Assembly (NCBI RefSeq): GCF_003813775.1
Contig: NZ_RPDH01000001.1
Span: 620,001 to 684,000, forward strand
Reading direction: 5' to 3'
From: Chitinophaga lutea
GTDB taxonomy: Bacteria; Bacteroidota; Bacteroidia; Chitinophagales; Chitinophagaceae
Length of the DNA: 64,000 bases
Below, piece by piece: positions 52,339 through 61,641 of the stretch (position 1 is the stretch's first letter; every line of letters begins with the position of its first letter). Both the position numbers and the translations under genes were made by a program. The notes under the pieces are model-generated. The model was not told where the DNA came from, ran no database searches, and worked only from the letters and a program-made list of their open reading frames with translations.

Positions 52339-53028
52339 TCAAGATGAATGCTCCATAATGGCGTCTTCCACCCACTGTTTTACCAGCTCCAGCTGCTCAT
52401 CCATCGATAACTGACTGTTATCCAATATGATGGCGTCTTCGGCTTTGCGGAGGGGACTTACTTCGCGGTTGGCGTCGATATAATCACGGAGCTCGAGGTT
52501 TTCTTTCACTTCGTGGAGGGTCACGTTCTTATTCTTTTCGTAAAGCTCTTTGAACCTGCGTTCCACGCGCACGGCGGGGTCTGCGGTCATAAAGATCTTC
52601 AGTTCGGCGTGGGGGAATACTACGGTGCCGATGTCGCGCCCGTCCATCACGATGCCTTTCTGCACGCCCATTTTCTGCTGCTGCGCCACGGCAAACTCGC
52701 GCACCTCGCGGATAGCGGCCACTTCGCTCACTTTCTCGGCCACGAGCATTTCACGGATGAGCTGCTCCACGTTTTCTTCGTTGAGGAACATTTCATTCCG
52801 CCCTGAAATCTGGTTGTAAACGAATTCGAGATGAATGCTGGCGAGCGCATTTTTTACCTGCACCTGGTCCGCCCAGTCTACCCGTTGCTGGATGAAATAC
52901 AGCGTAATGGCCCGGTACATGGCCCCGCTGTCAATATACAGGTAATTCAGCTGTTCCGCCAGTTGCCTGGCCAGCGTGCTCTTTCCACAAGAGGAATAAC
53001 CGTCTATTGTAATGATGATCTTTTTCAA
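52339..53028 (-). CDS. cmk: (d)CMP kinase
   Basis: A 229-residue nucleoside monophosphate kinase that phosphorylates CMP and dCMP with ATP. It has the P-loop GYSSCGKST (10-18), the base-binding DSGAMYRAITL, VMDGRDIGTVVFP with the DGRDIG signature, and FMTADPAVRVERR. Length and motifs are standard. A possible promoter (TTTG-N19-CAAATTTG) and a 9-bp inverted repeat CCCGGATTT/AAATCCGGG (53031-53039 and 53082-53090) lie in the 82-bp gap to the upstream gene. Confidence 0.97.
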   Translation of the reverse strand: MKKIIITIDGYSSCGKSTLARQLAEQLNYLYIDSGAMYRAITLYFIQQRVDWADQVQVKNALASIHLEFVYNQISGRNEMFLNEENVEQLIREMLVAEKVSEVAAIREVREFAVAQQQKMGVQKGIVMDGRDIGTVVFPHAELKIFMTADPAVRVERRFKELYEKNKNVTLHEVKENLELRDYIDANREVSPLRKAEDAIILDNSQLSMDEQLELVKQWVEDAIMEHSS

Positions 53029-53110
53029 GCCCCGGATTTTAGATATGCAGATAGTACCAATTGCTTCTGCAAATTTGCCGCAAATCCGGGAATAATCAAA
53101 GAGTTTTCTG

Positions 53111-54706
53111 TTACCTGCGGTCTATGACGATGACTTTGAAGGTGCGTACGAGGCGGCGTGTGGCCTGATCGTAGAATGCCAGCACATAAGTGCCTTTGGA
53201 AAGATGGCTCACGTGAATGGTGCGCTCGCCGACGATTTCGTACTGGTTCACCAGCTGGCCCGCGCTGTTCACGATCTGCATGAACAGCTCCGTCTGCTGG
53301 CCGCGGATGCGCACCTGGAACTGGCCCACGTTGGGGTTGGGCCATACGTCCACCCTGAGGAACGGCGGCACGGCCCTGATCTCGGAATAACTCACGCGGC
53401 CGTTGCGCGACACGGCTTTGATGCGGTAATACGTCCAGCCGTCGTATGAATTCGGATCGGCATATTTGTAATCCAGGCGGATGTTGGCGTTGCCGTTGGG
53501 TGCTATGGAACGCACTTCGCCGGCCTTGGTGAAATCGGTCTCGTTTTCGAAACGCCTTTCGATCTCGAAGCGGTCGTTGTTCAGTTCGCGGTTCACCGAC
53601 CAGTCGAGTTGCGCGAAACTTTCGTTGAGGCGGTAGGCGTTAAAGAGAATAAAAACAGCAGGTGCATACGGTCCGTATAAAACGGAAGCCTTGGTGAAAT
53701 ATTCATTGGTGGTGATGCCGTCCTGCAACACGCGCAGGTGCATGGTGGCGTTCCGGAGCGTGCCGCGGGTAGTGATATTGCCGGGCATGGGCAGGCTGCC
53801 GGGATTCTCCACGTAATCCCAGGTGTTGTTGGCAAAGCGCGTCACGTAACTGGCGGAGCGGAAAGCGGCATAATCGGAGCCTTCATCCGCATCCATATGC
53901 TGCAACGTGAGTTTGGTAGCGGCAGCATCCGGTTTTGTTTTGGCGATGTTCCAGGTTTTGTTGGTGAAGTCGAGTTTATTGGTGATGCCGGAAATAGCAT
54001 ACTGGTATACGCTGTCGAACACCCGTGCGCGGATGTCGTCGGCAGCGCCGTCGAATTCAATGGCTGCGGGGGCGTATGTGGAAATGGATGTACCGATGGG
54101 AAATATGATTTTGCCCGCCGCCGCATTCACCTGCTCGCGGTACACGAAACCGCCGGCGATGCCGGTGCCGGTGATGATAAACGACTGATCGCTGTACCCC
54201 GTGATGGTGCCGGGATTACCGTGCCCTACCACCAGGTTCCATCCGTTGAGGAACAGATGGCCGCTGGTGAAATGCAGGGTATTGCGCACCTTGAGATCGC
54301 TCAGGTCGGCCAGCAGCAAACCAAGGCGGTTGTCCACTTCAAGATTCGGGAAAGTAGCGCCCAGGCGCGATGCGATGCTGTACCCGCCGAACACCTGTTG
54401 CGCGCCGAGGTTGCCGTATAGAGGATTGTTACCGGAAAAACGGAACAGTCCTCCCTTCGCCGAAAAACCATTCTGGCTGTTGTCGGGCATCGATGCGCCC
54501 ATGCCGTTGTTCCAGGCTTTGCCGAAAAAGTTGATCACGGCGTTATCCGCCGTGCCCAGCGCCCCATCGTTCACCACGCTGCCATAAATGCTCAGCGCCT
54601 CGCCCTGCGCTACCTGCAAACGGGTGCCGGGCGCAATGTAAAGGTCCTGCTGCGCCGCCAGCGGCAGTGCAAACAACAGGAGCAATATGGAAAGACAGGT
54701 ACGCAT
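53111..54706 (-). CDS. T9SS-secreted surface protein with type A C-terminal sorting domain
   Basis: A 531-residue exported protein. The signal peptide ends about residue 18 (LPLAAQ), followed by a beta-rich N-terminal region that begins LYIAPGTRLQVAQGEALSIYGS. A fibronectin-like segment (about 370-440, LDWSVNRELNNDRFEIERR) and a C-terminal 75-residue sorting domain follow. The sorting domain contains VWPNPNVGQFQVRI and ends GTYVLAFYDQATRRLVRTFKVIVI, the pattern that targets proteins to the type IX secretion system. Third of three leftward genes for secreted proteins, 12 bp after the previous one. It may be an anchor or cap for the upstream fibre-like proteins. Confidence 0.88.
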   Translation of the reverse strand: MRTCLSILLLLFALPLAAQQDLYIAPGTRLQVAQGEALSIYGSVVNDGALGTADNAVINFFGKAWNNGMGASMPDNSQNGFSAKGGLFRFSGNNPLYGNLGAQQVFGGYSIASRLGATFPNLEVDNRLGLLLADLSDLKVRNTLHFTSGHLFLNGWNLVVGHGNPGTITGYSDQSFIITGTGIAGGFVYREQVNAAAGKIIFPIGTSISTYAPAAIEFDGAADDIRARVFDSVYQYAISGITNKLDFTNKTWNIAKTKPDAAATKLTLQHMDADEGSDYAAFRSASYVTRFANNTWDYVENPGSLPMPGNITTRGTLRNATMHLRVLQDGITTNEYFTKASVLYGPYAPAVFILFNAYRLNESFAQLDWSVNRELNNDRFEIERRFENETDFTKAGEVRSIAPNGNANIRLDYKYADPNSYDGWTYYRIKAVSRNGRVSYSEIRAVPPFLRVDVWPNPNVGQFQVRIRGQQTELFMQIVNSAGQLVNQYEIVGERTIHVSHLSKGTYVLAFYDQATRRLVRTFKVIVIDRR

Positions 54707-54718
54707 GGGTCTGGATGA

Positions 54719-55876
54719 TCAGTTTTGAATGATGGTGACGTCTAACACCACTGTGCCTACTGTGGCATCATTACCGGTGTTATTAAAACATACCGTGATT
54801 TGCCGCGCGCCCGCGTTGGTCACTCGCGACCATGCAATACCAACCCTGGCAGTCAAATTCGTACGCGGGTTCACAATAATATTGTCGTTGCTTTTCAGTA
54901 CGATCCCCGTGGGTAGCGTCGCCACTACCTGCCTCGGCGCATCGCTCCAGGAAAAGGGAGTGATGTCCGTGACGCTCACGGATGTTTTCTGGATACCAAC
55001 CAGCGGCGTGCCGTTTGTACCCAGCTTGAAGTCGCCGTTCACATCGAGTTTCGCTCCCGGCGTAGCCGTACCAACGCCAAGTTCATTACTGGCATTATCC
55101 CATACGAGCTGCGCGGCTTTCTGTGCAACCGTTCCTGTTGCGTTCGTAAACACCACACCACCGTCTACAGTCATATCCGTCACGGTCATCGACTTGACGG
55201 TACCTGCCCCGTCGATGCGGAAGCCGGCGGATGTTTGCGCCGCGGCCGTCTGGTTCTGGATGTAATTATTGGAGCCGCCGGTGATATCCGCAGCCAGCAG
55301 CGGTCCTCCGCCGGTTATCAATCCTTTGGCGTTGTAGGTCAGTTTGGGAAAAGATCCCGCGGCAACGGAATTCTTCAGGTTCAGGACGATGTTTCCGGTT
55401 AGTGCGGTAGTGCCTTCCACATCACCGCCGGTAAAGGTCAACAGCTGTGATGTTGAAATAAAGTCAGGGGTCCAGTTGCTCCATTTGCCGGCCTGAAAGC
55501 GTATCAGCTGGTTGGCGGCGGGTGCGCCGATATTCACGTCGGTCAGACTGTTCAGGGAAAGATTATTCCCGTCGTTGATGCGCGTCCAGGGCGTGAGCGC
55601 ATCGAATTTTTTGATGTAAAGGCTCTGATCGTTGGTATTGAACACCAACATACCGGCCGCCGCGGTATCGAGCGGATGGGAAGCGATGGCGGCGTTGTTC
55701 ACACGTGGCAGTAACAGCCCCTTTTTCCCCGAGCCCAGCTCAAGAATGGCGTCGTTGCGGAGTACGGGAGGCCCCCCGAATTTTATCTGCGCTGCGGCCG
55801 GCAAAGCGAACAGGGTCAGCATCAAAGGCAGCAGGCGGCTGAAAATGCGCGGGTTTGTCTTGTAGAATATGTGCAT
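54719..55876 (-). CDS. Secreted tail-fibre-like repeat protein
   Basis: A 385-residue exported protein with a basic signal peptide (about 1-30, ALPAAAQ). The mature start IKFGGPPVLRNDAILELGSG with KKGLLLPRVNN matches the N-terminal module of the upstream 569-residue protein. The rest is low-complexity beta repeats (SLTDVNIGAPAANQLIRFQ, GVGTATPGAKLDVNGDFK) like those of phage tail fibres and trimeric surface fibres. No C-terminal sorting domain is obvious. It lies 69 bp after the larger paralogue and 12 bp before the T9SS cargo gene. Function unknown; a fibre or adhesin role is inferred. Confidence 0.75.
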   Translation of the reverse strand: MHIFYKTNPRIFSRLLPLMLTLFALPAAAQIKFGGPPVLRNDAILELGSGKKGLLLPRVNNAAIASHPLDTAAAGMLVFNTNDQSLYIKKFDALTPWTRINDGNNLSLNSLTDVNIGAPAANQLIRFQAGKWSNWTPDFISTSQLLTFTGGDVEGTTALTGNIVLNLKNSVAAGSFPKLTYNAKGLITGGGPLLAADITGGSNNYIQNQTAAAQTSAGFRIDGAGTVKSMTVTDMTVDGGVVFTNATGTVAQKAAQLVWDNASNELGVGTATPGAKLDVNGDFKLGTNGTPLVGIQKTSVSVTDITPFSWSDAPRQVVATLPTGIVLKSNDNIIVNPRTNLTARVGIAWSRVTNAGARQITVCFNNTGNDATVGTVVLDVTIIQN

Positions 55877-55945
55877 ACCTTTTTAATTGGATTATAAAGG
55901 AACGGCCGGCCAACTTACCGGCCGTTCACTTCAATCGGATAAAAA

Positions 55946-57655
55946 TTATATACCACCCATTGACCTGCTCACTACGATCCATTTGGTGCCGTCAGACAAA
56001 ATGGTGATGGAAGTATAAGGTTCGCTGATTTCCGCTACGATCGTGCCCGCATCGCGGATGCGCACTACGGAAGTAGATTCGTCGTCGGAAGAAACGCCGC
56101 TCTGGGGCAGCCTGGTGAACACGTACACACGGCCGCTGTTGCTGGCTGCGGGCTGCAGGGTAACGGGCACTTCGGGGGAACCGTTATTGCCTTTCACCAG
56201 CAGTACGTAATCGGATTCCAGTACGTTGCCGCTTGCGTCAAGCGCACGGTGTTTGATCTTGAGGCCGCCGTCCACTTTCAGGGCGTTGGAAGCGCCGTTG
56301 GCCACGATCTCGCCTTTGAAGGTTTTGGTGCCGCCGATTTCCTGCGCGTCTTTGGTGATCAGACCATCCGCGGTGGCGGATGCGTCCGGCATATCGAAAG
56401 TGATTTTATTAGTACCTGGTGTGATGGCGAAGTCCGTTCCGGTTTTCACCATTTCGAACGTCAGTGTGCCGTCTGCCGTAGTACCGGCTACCGCGGGGTG
56501 CGTAGTGGCACCGTCCACGATGGAGATACCGGAGATGCCCGTACCGCCGAATTTCCATTTGGGTACGGTCACGGAGCGGAGCAGTTTGCCGCTGTTCGAC
56601 AGCAGCACGTTGTATTCCGTAGCCGCCGCATCAATGTCCACGAGGGAGTTAAACATCACGGGACCGTTGATGTTGAGCTGGGAAGAAGCACTTCCGAGCG
56701 TTACGTTGCCTTTGAATACTTTATCGCCTGCGAAGGTTTGCGCACCGGTGGTAACGATACCTGCGCGGTTTTCGCCCGCCTCATTCAACCGCAGTTCCCA
56801 TTGGGTACCGGTCCATTCGAATTTACCGCCGTTGTTGGCCAGCGCGTCGTCGGCCACAAAGTCCGCAAATGTGAAAGCGTTGGCGGCCGTGAGGTTCTTT
56901 AACTTTTCATAATCGGCCGCCGTAATGAAGCCGTATTGCTGCGTGGTATGATCCTGCATGATGGGGAGCTCCAGTGAAATAACGGGGCTGCCGGCGGTGG
57001 TGGTGAACGCCGCCTGCGCATGCGTGGCCGCGCTGATGTCGAGGTTGAGCGCGCCGGAAAGGCCGTTCAGGGAAGTAACCGATACGAGGCTGAGGTCTTT
57101 TTTGAAGATCTGCCCGCTGGCGTTGATCACCAGCACATCATTGTCGGTGGGAGCCGCAGCGCCTACGCCCGCAAATGAATAACCCGTACCCGTGAAGTTG
57201 AACACGCCGTTTTCATCGATGCCTAAACGAGGCAGGTTGTTGGTGCGGATGGTGAACGGGTTGGCCGAACTGGTACCCAGCCAGGGCGACTGCCCAGCGG
57301 GGAAACCGTTACCATTGATCCTCCAGGGAGAAGATGCGCCGCCGCTGGCGTCGATCAGCTGCCACTGGTTGTTCTGCCTTACATAAAAACCGGGCTGTAA
57401 AGCGCCGGAGGGCTGGCTCAGGTAAATCAGCAAACCGTTTGCGATGGTGGGGCTGGCGTTCAGTAACTGGAAACCGGCGTCCGTCAGCCTCGGCAGCAAA
57501 AGACCTTTACGGGTGCTTTCGAGTTCGAGAATGGCGTTCGGATCCACAACTGCCGGATTGCCCCCGATTTTGACCTGCGCTTTCAAACTGTTGCTGTAGG
57601 AGAAGAACAACAGCGCACCCAGTAGCATACTGGCTATGCGTAGTGATTTTTTCAT
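55946..57655 (-). CDS. Secreted tail-fibre-like repeat protein, larger paralogue
   Basis: A 569-residue exported protein with signal peptide (about 1-26, NSLKAQ). The N-terminal module contains NAILELESTRKGLLLPR, shared with the next gene. A series of collagen-free beta modules typical of tail-fibre and adhesin shafts follows. These include LGIDENGVFNFTGTGYSF, INASGQIFKKDLSLVSVTS and AKNITFDMPDASATADGLIT-like segments, the last close to phage tail-collar text. The C-terminal 110 residues look like a distinct globular head (SGRVYVFTRLPQSGVSS, SITILSDGTKWIVVSRS). It is the first gene of the three-gene unit. No enzyme motif is seen. Confidence 0.75.
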   Translation of the reverse strand: MKKSLRIASMLLGALLFFSYSNSLKAQVKIGGNPAVVDPNAILELESTRKGLLLPRLTDAGFQLLNASPTIANGLLIYLSQPSGALQPGFYVRQNNQWQLIDASGGASSPWRINGNGFPAGQSPWLGTSSANPFTIRTNNLPRLGIDENGVFNFTGTGYSFAGVGAAAPTDNDVLVINASGQIFKKDLSLVSVTSLNGLSGALNLDISAATHAQAAFTTTAGSPVISLELPIMQDHTTQQYGFITAADYEKLKNLTAANAFTFADFVADDALANNGGKFEWTGTQWELRLNEAGENRAGIVTTGAQTFAGDKVFKGNVTLGSASSQLNINGPVMFNSLVDIDAAATEYNVLLSNSGKLLRSVTVPKWKFGGTGISGISIVDGATTHPAVAGTTADGTLTFEMVKTGTDFAITPGTNKITFDMPDASATADGLITKDAQEIGGTKTFKGEIVANGASNALKVDGGLKIKHRALDASGNVLESDYVLLVKGNNGSPEVPVTLQPAASNSGRVYVFTRLPQSGVSSDDESTSVVRIRDAGTIVAEISEPYTSITILSDGTKWIVVSRSMGGI

Positions 57656-58228
57656 AGGTAATAGGTTAAAAATAAGTCCTTAAGTTTACGATATATGATT
57701 TTTGATGATCATGCCGATGTGATAAAAAAACCTCTCTCTGAAACCCTATAAAAACGGGAGCTACTATGCCTGAACATTTATATTTTCCACCTCCCGATCT
57801 TAGGGTAACAACGCAGGCACAATATTACATATATATTTTGATTAATACGTTATTTCTATAATGTTTTTTATTTATTTAATATCTAAGGAATAATGGAAGG
57901 GGAATATAACTTTTGATAATCAATTGAATAAAGTTACTGCAGGCTTTCTATCTCTGTGAGCAGTTGCAAAAGTGCGATTGATTTCCAATAAGATACCGAA
58001 GACAAAATACGGAGCCGGCGCTTCGCCAGGCCGTGCTAAAAGAGGGTTTCAGAAAGAGGGTGCGTACCCGCCCGGAGGGGTGAATTGATGTGAAAAATTC
58101 GGGGTGGTTACGGCACTGTATTATTATGAAAAAAGGGAGTTGCCGTTGACTTCTGCGATGAATGGGCTTCGTTGAAAAACACACGCAGAGCCATCGTTTT
58201 TCCTGGCAAATAGTCCAGGGTTAAACGA
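57656..58228. other. AT-rich intergenic region upstream of the fibre genes
   Basis: About 570 bp without a credible gene. The part 57700-57950 is strongly AT-rich and would contain the fibre operon promoter, but no full TTTG-N19-TAnnTTTG match was found. Only a TAACTTTA near 57930 on the minus strand was seen. Confidence 0.4.
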
Positions 58229-58440
58229 CTTCCTGCAACGCAGGGAGATGCTGTTGTAAAAATCCTGTCCTGATAAAAAAGGCTGCCGGAATACAGCGGC
58301 AAATAGGCAAAGGTTAAACGCTGTCGGGATACACCGGCAAACAGGCAAAGGCTAAAGGCTTCCTGCAACGCGGGCAGTTGCCGCCGTGCAAAGCATCCCC
58401 ATAAAAAAAGGCTGCCGGAATACTCCGGCAACCTTCTTCT
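58229..58440. repeat. Intergenic repeat array E (130-bp direct repeat with 38-bp sub-repeat)
   Basis: CTTCCTGCAACGC occurs at 58229 and 58359, and AAAAAAGGCTGCCGGAATA begins near 58275 and 58404, giving a 129-130 bp direct repeat. Inside it a 38-bp unit (CGGCAAA-AGGCAAAGG-TAAA) is repeated at about 58285 and 58323. The last copy supplies the clpC terminator stem. Confidence 0.75.
58403..58435 (-). terminator. Terminator of clpC
   Basis: On the minus strand AAGG-TGCCGGA pairs with TCCGGCA-CCTT across loop GTAT, followed by T7. It lies 27 bp after the clpC stop and is formed from repeat array E. Confidence 0.85.
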
Positions 58441-58461
58441 CTATTTAACAGTCCTTAAAAA

Positions 58462-60993
58462 CTAAGCTTCTGATTTTTCTGATTTGCTTTTCGATGGATT
58501 TTTCAGCGAAAACACCAGTTTCTGGTTTTCTTTGTCCAGGTCGGCGATCAGGATATCCCCGTTATGAATGTTCATGTTGAGGATTTCTTCCGCCAGGGGA
58601 TCTTCCAGGTATTTCTGGATGGCCCTGTGCAGCGGACGGGCGCCGAACTGCTGGTCGTAGCCTTTCTCCGCCAGGAAGCCTTTGGCTTCGTCGGTCAGTT
58701 CCAGGCTGAAGCCCAGGTTCTGCAAACGCGCCAGTACGCTCTTCATGGTGATATCGATAATGGTGAAGATGTGCTCCTTGGACAGGGAGTTGAAGATGAT
58801 CACATCATCGATACGGTTGAGGAACTCCGGAGAGAAGGTGCGTTTGAGCGCTTTCTCGATCACGGCTTTGGTGTTTTCTTCTTCCGTTACGGCCCTTGCG
58901 TTGGTGGTGAAGCCTACCCCTGCACCGAAATCTTTCAACTGGCGTACGCCGATGTTGGAGGTCATGATGATGAGGGTATTCTTGAAGTCCACTTTCCGGC
59001 CCAGGCCATCCGTCAGGATACCATCGTCGAGCACCTGCAGCAGGATATTATAGATATCCGGGTGTGCTTTTTCGATCTCGTCGAGCAGGATCACGGAGTA
59101 AGGTTTGCGGCGCACTTTTTCGGTGAGCTGGCCGCCTTCTTCGTATCCTACATATCCCGGAGGCGCGCCGATGAGGCGGCTTACGGAGAATTTTTCCATG
59201 TATTCGCTCATGTCGATGCGGATGAGCGCATCTTCGGAGTCGAACATATATTTGGCGAGCGCTTTGGCCAGCTCGGTTTTACCCACCCCGGTCGGCCCGA
59301 GGAAGATGAAGGTACCGATCGGCTTTTTCGGGTCTTTCAACCCTACGCGGTTACGCTGGATGGCTTTGGTGACCTTGCTGATGGCCTCTTCCTGTCCAAC
59401 CACGGCGCTTTTCAGGTCTTCACCCATGCGGCGCAGTTTTTCATTCTCTGCCTGCACCATCCGTTTCACGGGGATGCCGGTCATCATGCTCACCACTTCG
59501 GCGATGGCCTCTTCATCAATGGGGTAGCGTTTGTGCTTCACCTCTTCTTCCCACACGGCTTTGGCCTTTTCGAGGTCTTCGCCGAGTTTCTTTTCGGTGT
59601 CGCGCAGGGCCGCGGCTTCTTCAAAGCGCTGGCTCTTCACTACTTTATTTTTTTCCTGCTTGATGTCTTCGATCTGTTTCTCCAGGTCGAGGATGTTCTG
59701 CGGAACATTGATGTTTTTGAGGTGGACGCGGGCGCCTACTTCATCGAGCACGTCGATGGCCTTGTCGGGCAGCAGGCGGTCGGTCATGTACCGGTCGCTG
59801 AGTTTCACACAGGCGTCAATCGCATCGTCCGTATAGCTTACGTTGTGGTATTCTTCGTAGCGCGGTTTGATGTTGTTGAGGATCTGGATGGTTTCTTCAA
59901 CGGTCGGGGGATCCACCATCACTTTCTGGAACCTTCTGTCGAGCGCGCCGTCTTTCTCGATGTACATGCGGTACTCATCCAGTGTGGAGGCGCCGATGCA
60001 TTGGAGCTCGCCGCGGGCGAGAGCGGGTTTGAAAATGTTGGAAGCATCGAGCGAACCGGAAGCGCCGCCGGCGCCTACGATGGTGTGAATCTCATCGATG
60101 AAGAGAATCACGTCCCTGTTTTTTTCCAGCTCGTTCATGATCGCTTTCATCCTTTCCTCGAACTGGCCGCGGTATTTGGTACCGGCCACCAGCGCAGCGA
60201 GGTCGAGGCTGACCACCCTTTTATCGAACAGCACGCGGGAAACCTTGCGCTGCACGATGCGGAGGGCCAGGCCTTCCACGATGGCGGTTTTACCTACACC
60301 CGGCTCCCCGATGAGGATGGGATTGTTCTTCTTACGGCGGGAGAGAATCTGCGAAACGCGTTCGATCTCCTGCTCACGGCCCACAATGGGGTCGAGGCTA
60401 CCGCTTTCGGCCAGCTTGGTGATGTCGCGGCCAAAATTGTCGAGTACAGGTGTTTTAGACTTCGTATTGGCTTGTTTTGCTTTTGAAGCATAACTCTTAC
60501 GCTCGTCTTCAAACTCCTCTTCTCCGGGGTCATCGAATTCTGCTTTCGGATCTGCAGATTTTACGAAGCCCAATTCGTTTTTAAAAGTATCGTAGTCCAC
60601 GTCAAACTGTTGAAGGATTTGAGTACATACGTTTTCTTTGTTCTTGAGGATGGAAAGCATCAGGTGCTCGGTTTCCACGGTGGGACTCTTGAGCGCTTTC
60701 GCTTCCAGCACGGTTACACGGATCACTTTCTCTGCCTGTCGTGTGAGCGGCAGACTATTGATATTCGCTATGTTCTTGCCCGTCTTGTCTTTTATCGCCA
60801 GTTCTACTTCCTTGCGCAGTTCATAAAGATCCACGTTCAGTGCCTGTAGAATTTTAACAGCCGTCCCTTCACCTTCACGAATAATACCCAATAGCAGGTG
60901 TTCCGTACCGATGAAATCATTTCCCAAGCGTAAAGCCTCCTCCCTGCTAAACGAAATGATCTCCTTTACTTGCGGTGAAAAATTCTGATCCAT
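58462..60993 (-). CDS. clpC: ATP-dependent Clp protease ATP-binding subunit ClpC
   Basis: An 843-residue Hsp100 unfoldase. Two Clp_N repeats (about 1-145; [20 protein letters not shown]) are followed by AAA domain 1 with Walker A GEPGVGKT (near 234). A UVR-type coiled segment (about 445-480; [15 protein letters not shown]), which distinguishes ClpC from ClpA and ClpB, comes next, then AAA domain 2 with GPTGVGKT (near 568). It feeds unfolded proteins to ClpP and takes part in stress response. An unusual palindrome lies 50 bp upstream, overlapping its likely promoter. Divergent from the STAS-RNase Z pair. Confidence 0.96.
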   Translation of the reverse strand: MDQNFSPQVKEIISFSREEALRLGNDFIGTEHLLLGIIREGEGTAVKILQALNVDLYELRKEVELAIKDKTGKNIANINSLPLTRQAEKVIRVTVLEAKALKSPTVETEHLMLSILKNKENVCTQILQQFDVDYDTFKNELGFVKSADPKAEFDDPGEEEFEDERKSYASKAKQANTKSKTPVLDNFGRDITKLAESGSLDPIVGREQEIERVSQILSRRKKNNPILIGEPGVGKTAIVEGLALRIVQRKVSRVLFDKRVVSLDLAALVAGTKYRGQFEERMKAIMNELEKNRDVILFIDEIHTIVGAGGASGSLDASNIFKPALARGELQCIGASTLDEYRMYIEKDGALDRRFQKVMVDPPTVEETIQILNNIKPRYEEYHNVSYTDDAIDACVKLSDRYMTDRLLPDKAIDVLDEVGARVHLKNINVPQNILDLEKQIEDIKQEKNKVVKSQRFEEAAALRDTEKKLGEDLEKAKAVWEEEVKHKRYPIDEEAIAEVVSMMTGIPVKRMVQAENEKLRRMGEDLKSAVVGQEEAISKVTKAIQRNRVGLKDPKKPIGTFIFLGPTGVGKTELAKALAKYMFDSEDALIRIDMSEYMEKFSVSRLIGAPPGYVGYEEGGQLTEKVRRKPYSVILLDEIEKAHPDIYNILLQVLDDGILTDGLGRKVDFKNTLIIMTSNIGVRQLKDFGAGVGFTTNARAVTEEENTKAVIEKALKRTFSPEFLNRIDDVIIFNSLSKEHIFTIIDITMKSVLARLQNLGFSLELTDEAKGFLAEKGYDQQFGARPLHRAIQKYLEDPLAEEILNMNIHNGDILIADLDKENQKLVFSLKNPSKSKSEKSEA

Positions 60994-61042
60994 TGTAGTT
61001 GATTTTGTTAAACCCTTACAGGGGCTTGCTTATACAATATTA

Positions 61043-61056
61043 CCAAATAAATTTGG
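61043..61056. promoter_or_regulatory. Palindrome CCAAATAAATTTGG upstream of clpC
   Basis: The arms CCAAAT and ATTTGG are perfect with a 2-bp centre. Reading leftward, the site lies just upstream of TAATATTG (a seven-of-eight -7 match), so a bound protein would block the clpC promoter. Confidence 0.4.
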
Positions 61057-61071
61057 AATTAGTTTTTATCC

Positions 61072-61101
61072 TTGTACATAAAAAGTTAAGATTTACTTTT
61101 G
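61072..61101 (+). promoter_or_regulatory. Consensus promoter of the STAS-RNase Z unit
   Basis: TTG (61072-61074), a 19-bp spacer and TACTTTTG (61094-61101) match the Bacteroidota promoter. The leader to the STAS start is about 140 nt and includes a 12-codon ORF (61142-61180). Confidence 0.72.
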
Positions 61102-61247
61102 CGCTGAAAGGCCTTGTTGGGTAAATATACTTACGAGAAGAATGGATGTTTTGATTGGGTATTGCTTCCGGCAAGGATAATTTATCGGACTGGTTCCTTT
61201 TTCGATTGTCCTTTTTTTTAAATGTTAAAATAACAACATCCGGCAAT

Positions 61248-61622
61248 ATGCAATTCAAAATTGATACCAAAGAAAAAATAGTGGTTTTACGGCTGGAAGA
61301 GCCCGCGCTGGATGCTAAAATGTCAGAAGAACTGCTCCGGGAAGCGGATGGCTTACCTGAACTGGCGGAAAAGAATCTTATACTGGACCTGGGTTCCGTA
61401 CAGTCTGTCGCTCCCGAGGGACTGAAAGCCATTTTTACAGTGTACAGCCGCCAGTACGATCGCGGACTGTCCGCCGCCGTTGCCCACCTTAACAGCGATT
61501 TAACAGCTGAGCTCGCCGCGCAGTACCCCGAAATGCTCAACGTGGTGCCTACCCTCTCCGAAGCCATCGACATGGTGATGATGGAGGACCTGGAGCGTGA
61601 ACTGAATATGGACGAGGAATAA
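61248..61622 (+). CDS. STAS domain protein (anti-anti-sigma factor-like)
   Basis: A 124-residue single-domain protein with the STAS fold: MQFKIDTKEKIVVLRLEE, NLILDLGSVQSVAPEGLKAI (the loop where SpoIIAA-type proteins carry the phosphorylated Ser, here Ser in VQSVAPEG) and a C-terminal acidic helix. The start at 61248 is chosen over 61155 because the STAS strand begins there. It lies 19 bp before the RNase Z gene; this pairing recurs in Bacteroidota. STAS proteins bind kinase-type partners or act as scaffolds; no partner kinase is nearby. Confidence 0.85.
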   Translation: MQFKIDTKEKIVVLRLEEPALDAKMSEELLREADGLPELAEKNLILDLGSVQSVAPEGLKAIFTVYSRQYDRGLSAAVAHLNSDLTAELAAQYPEMLNVVPTLSEAIDMVMMEDLERELNMDEE

Positions 61623-61641
61623 TCACTATTTTTAGGCACTT

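Noticed and set aside
52123..52347. A 74-codon rightward ORF downstream of cmk
   Set aside because: It is opposite to a consensus leftward promoter, overlaps the cmk end, and its product has no features.
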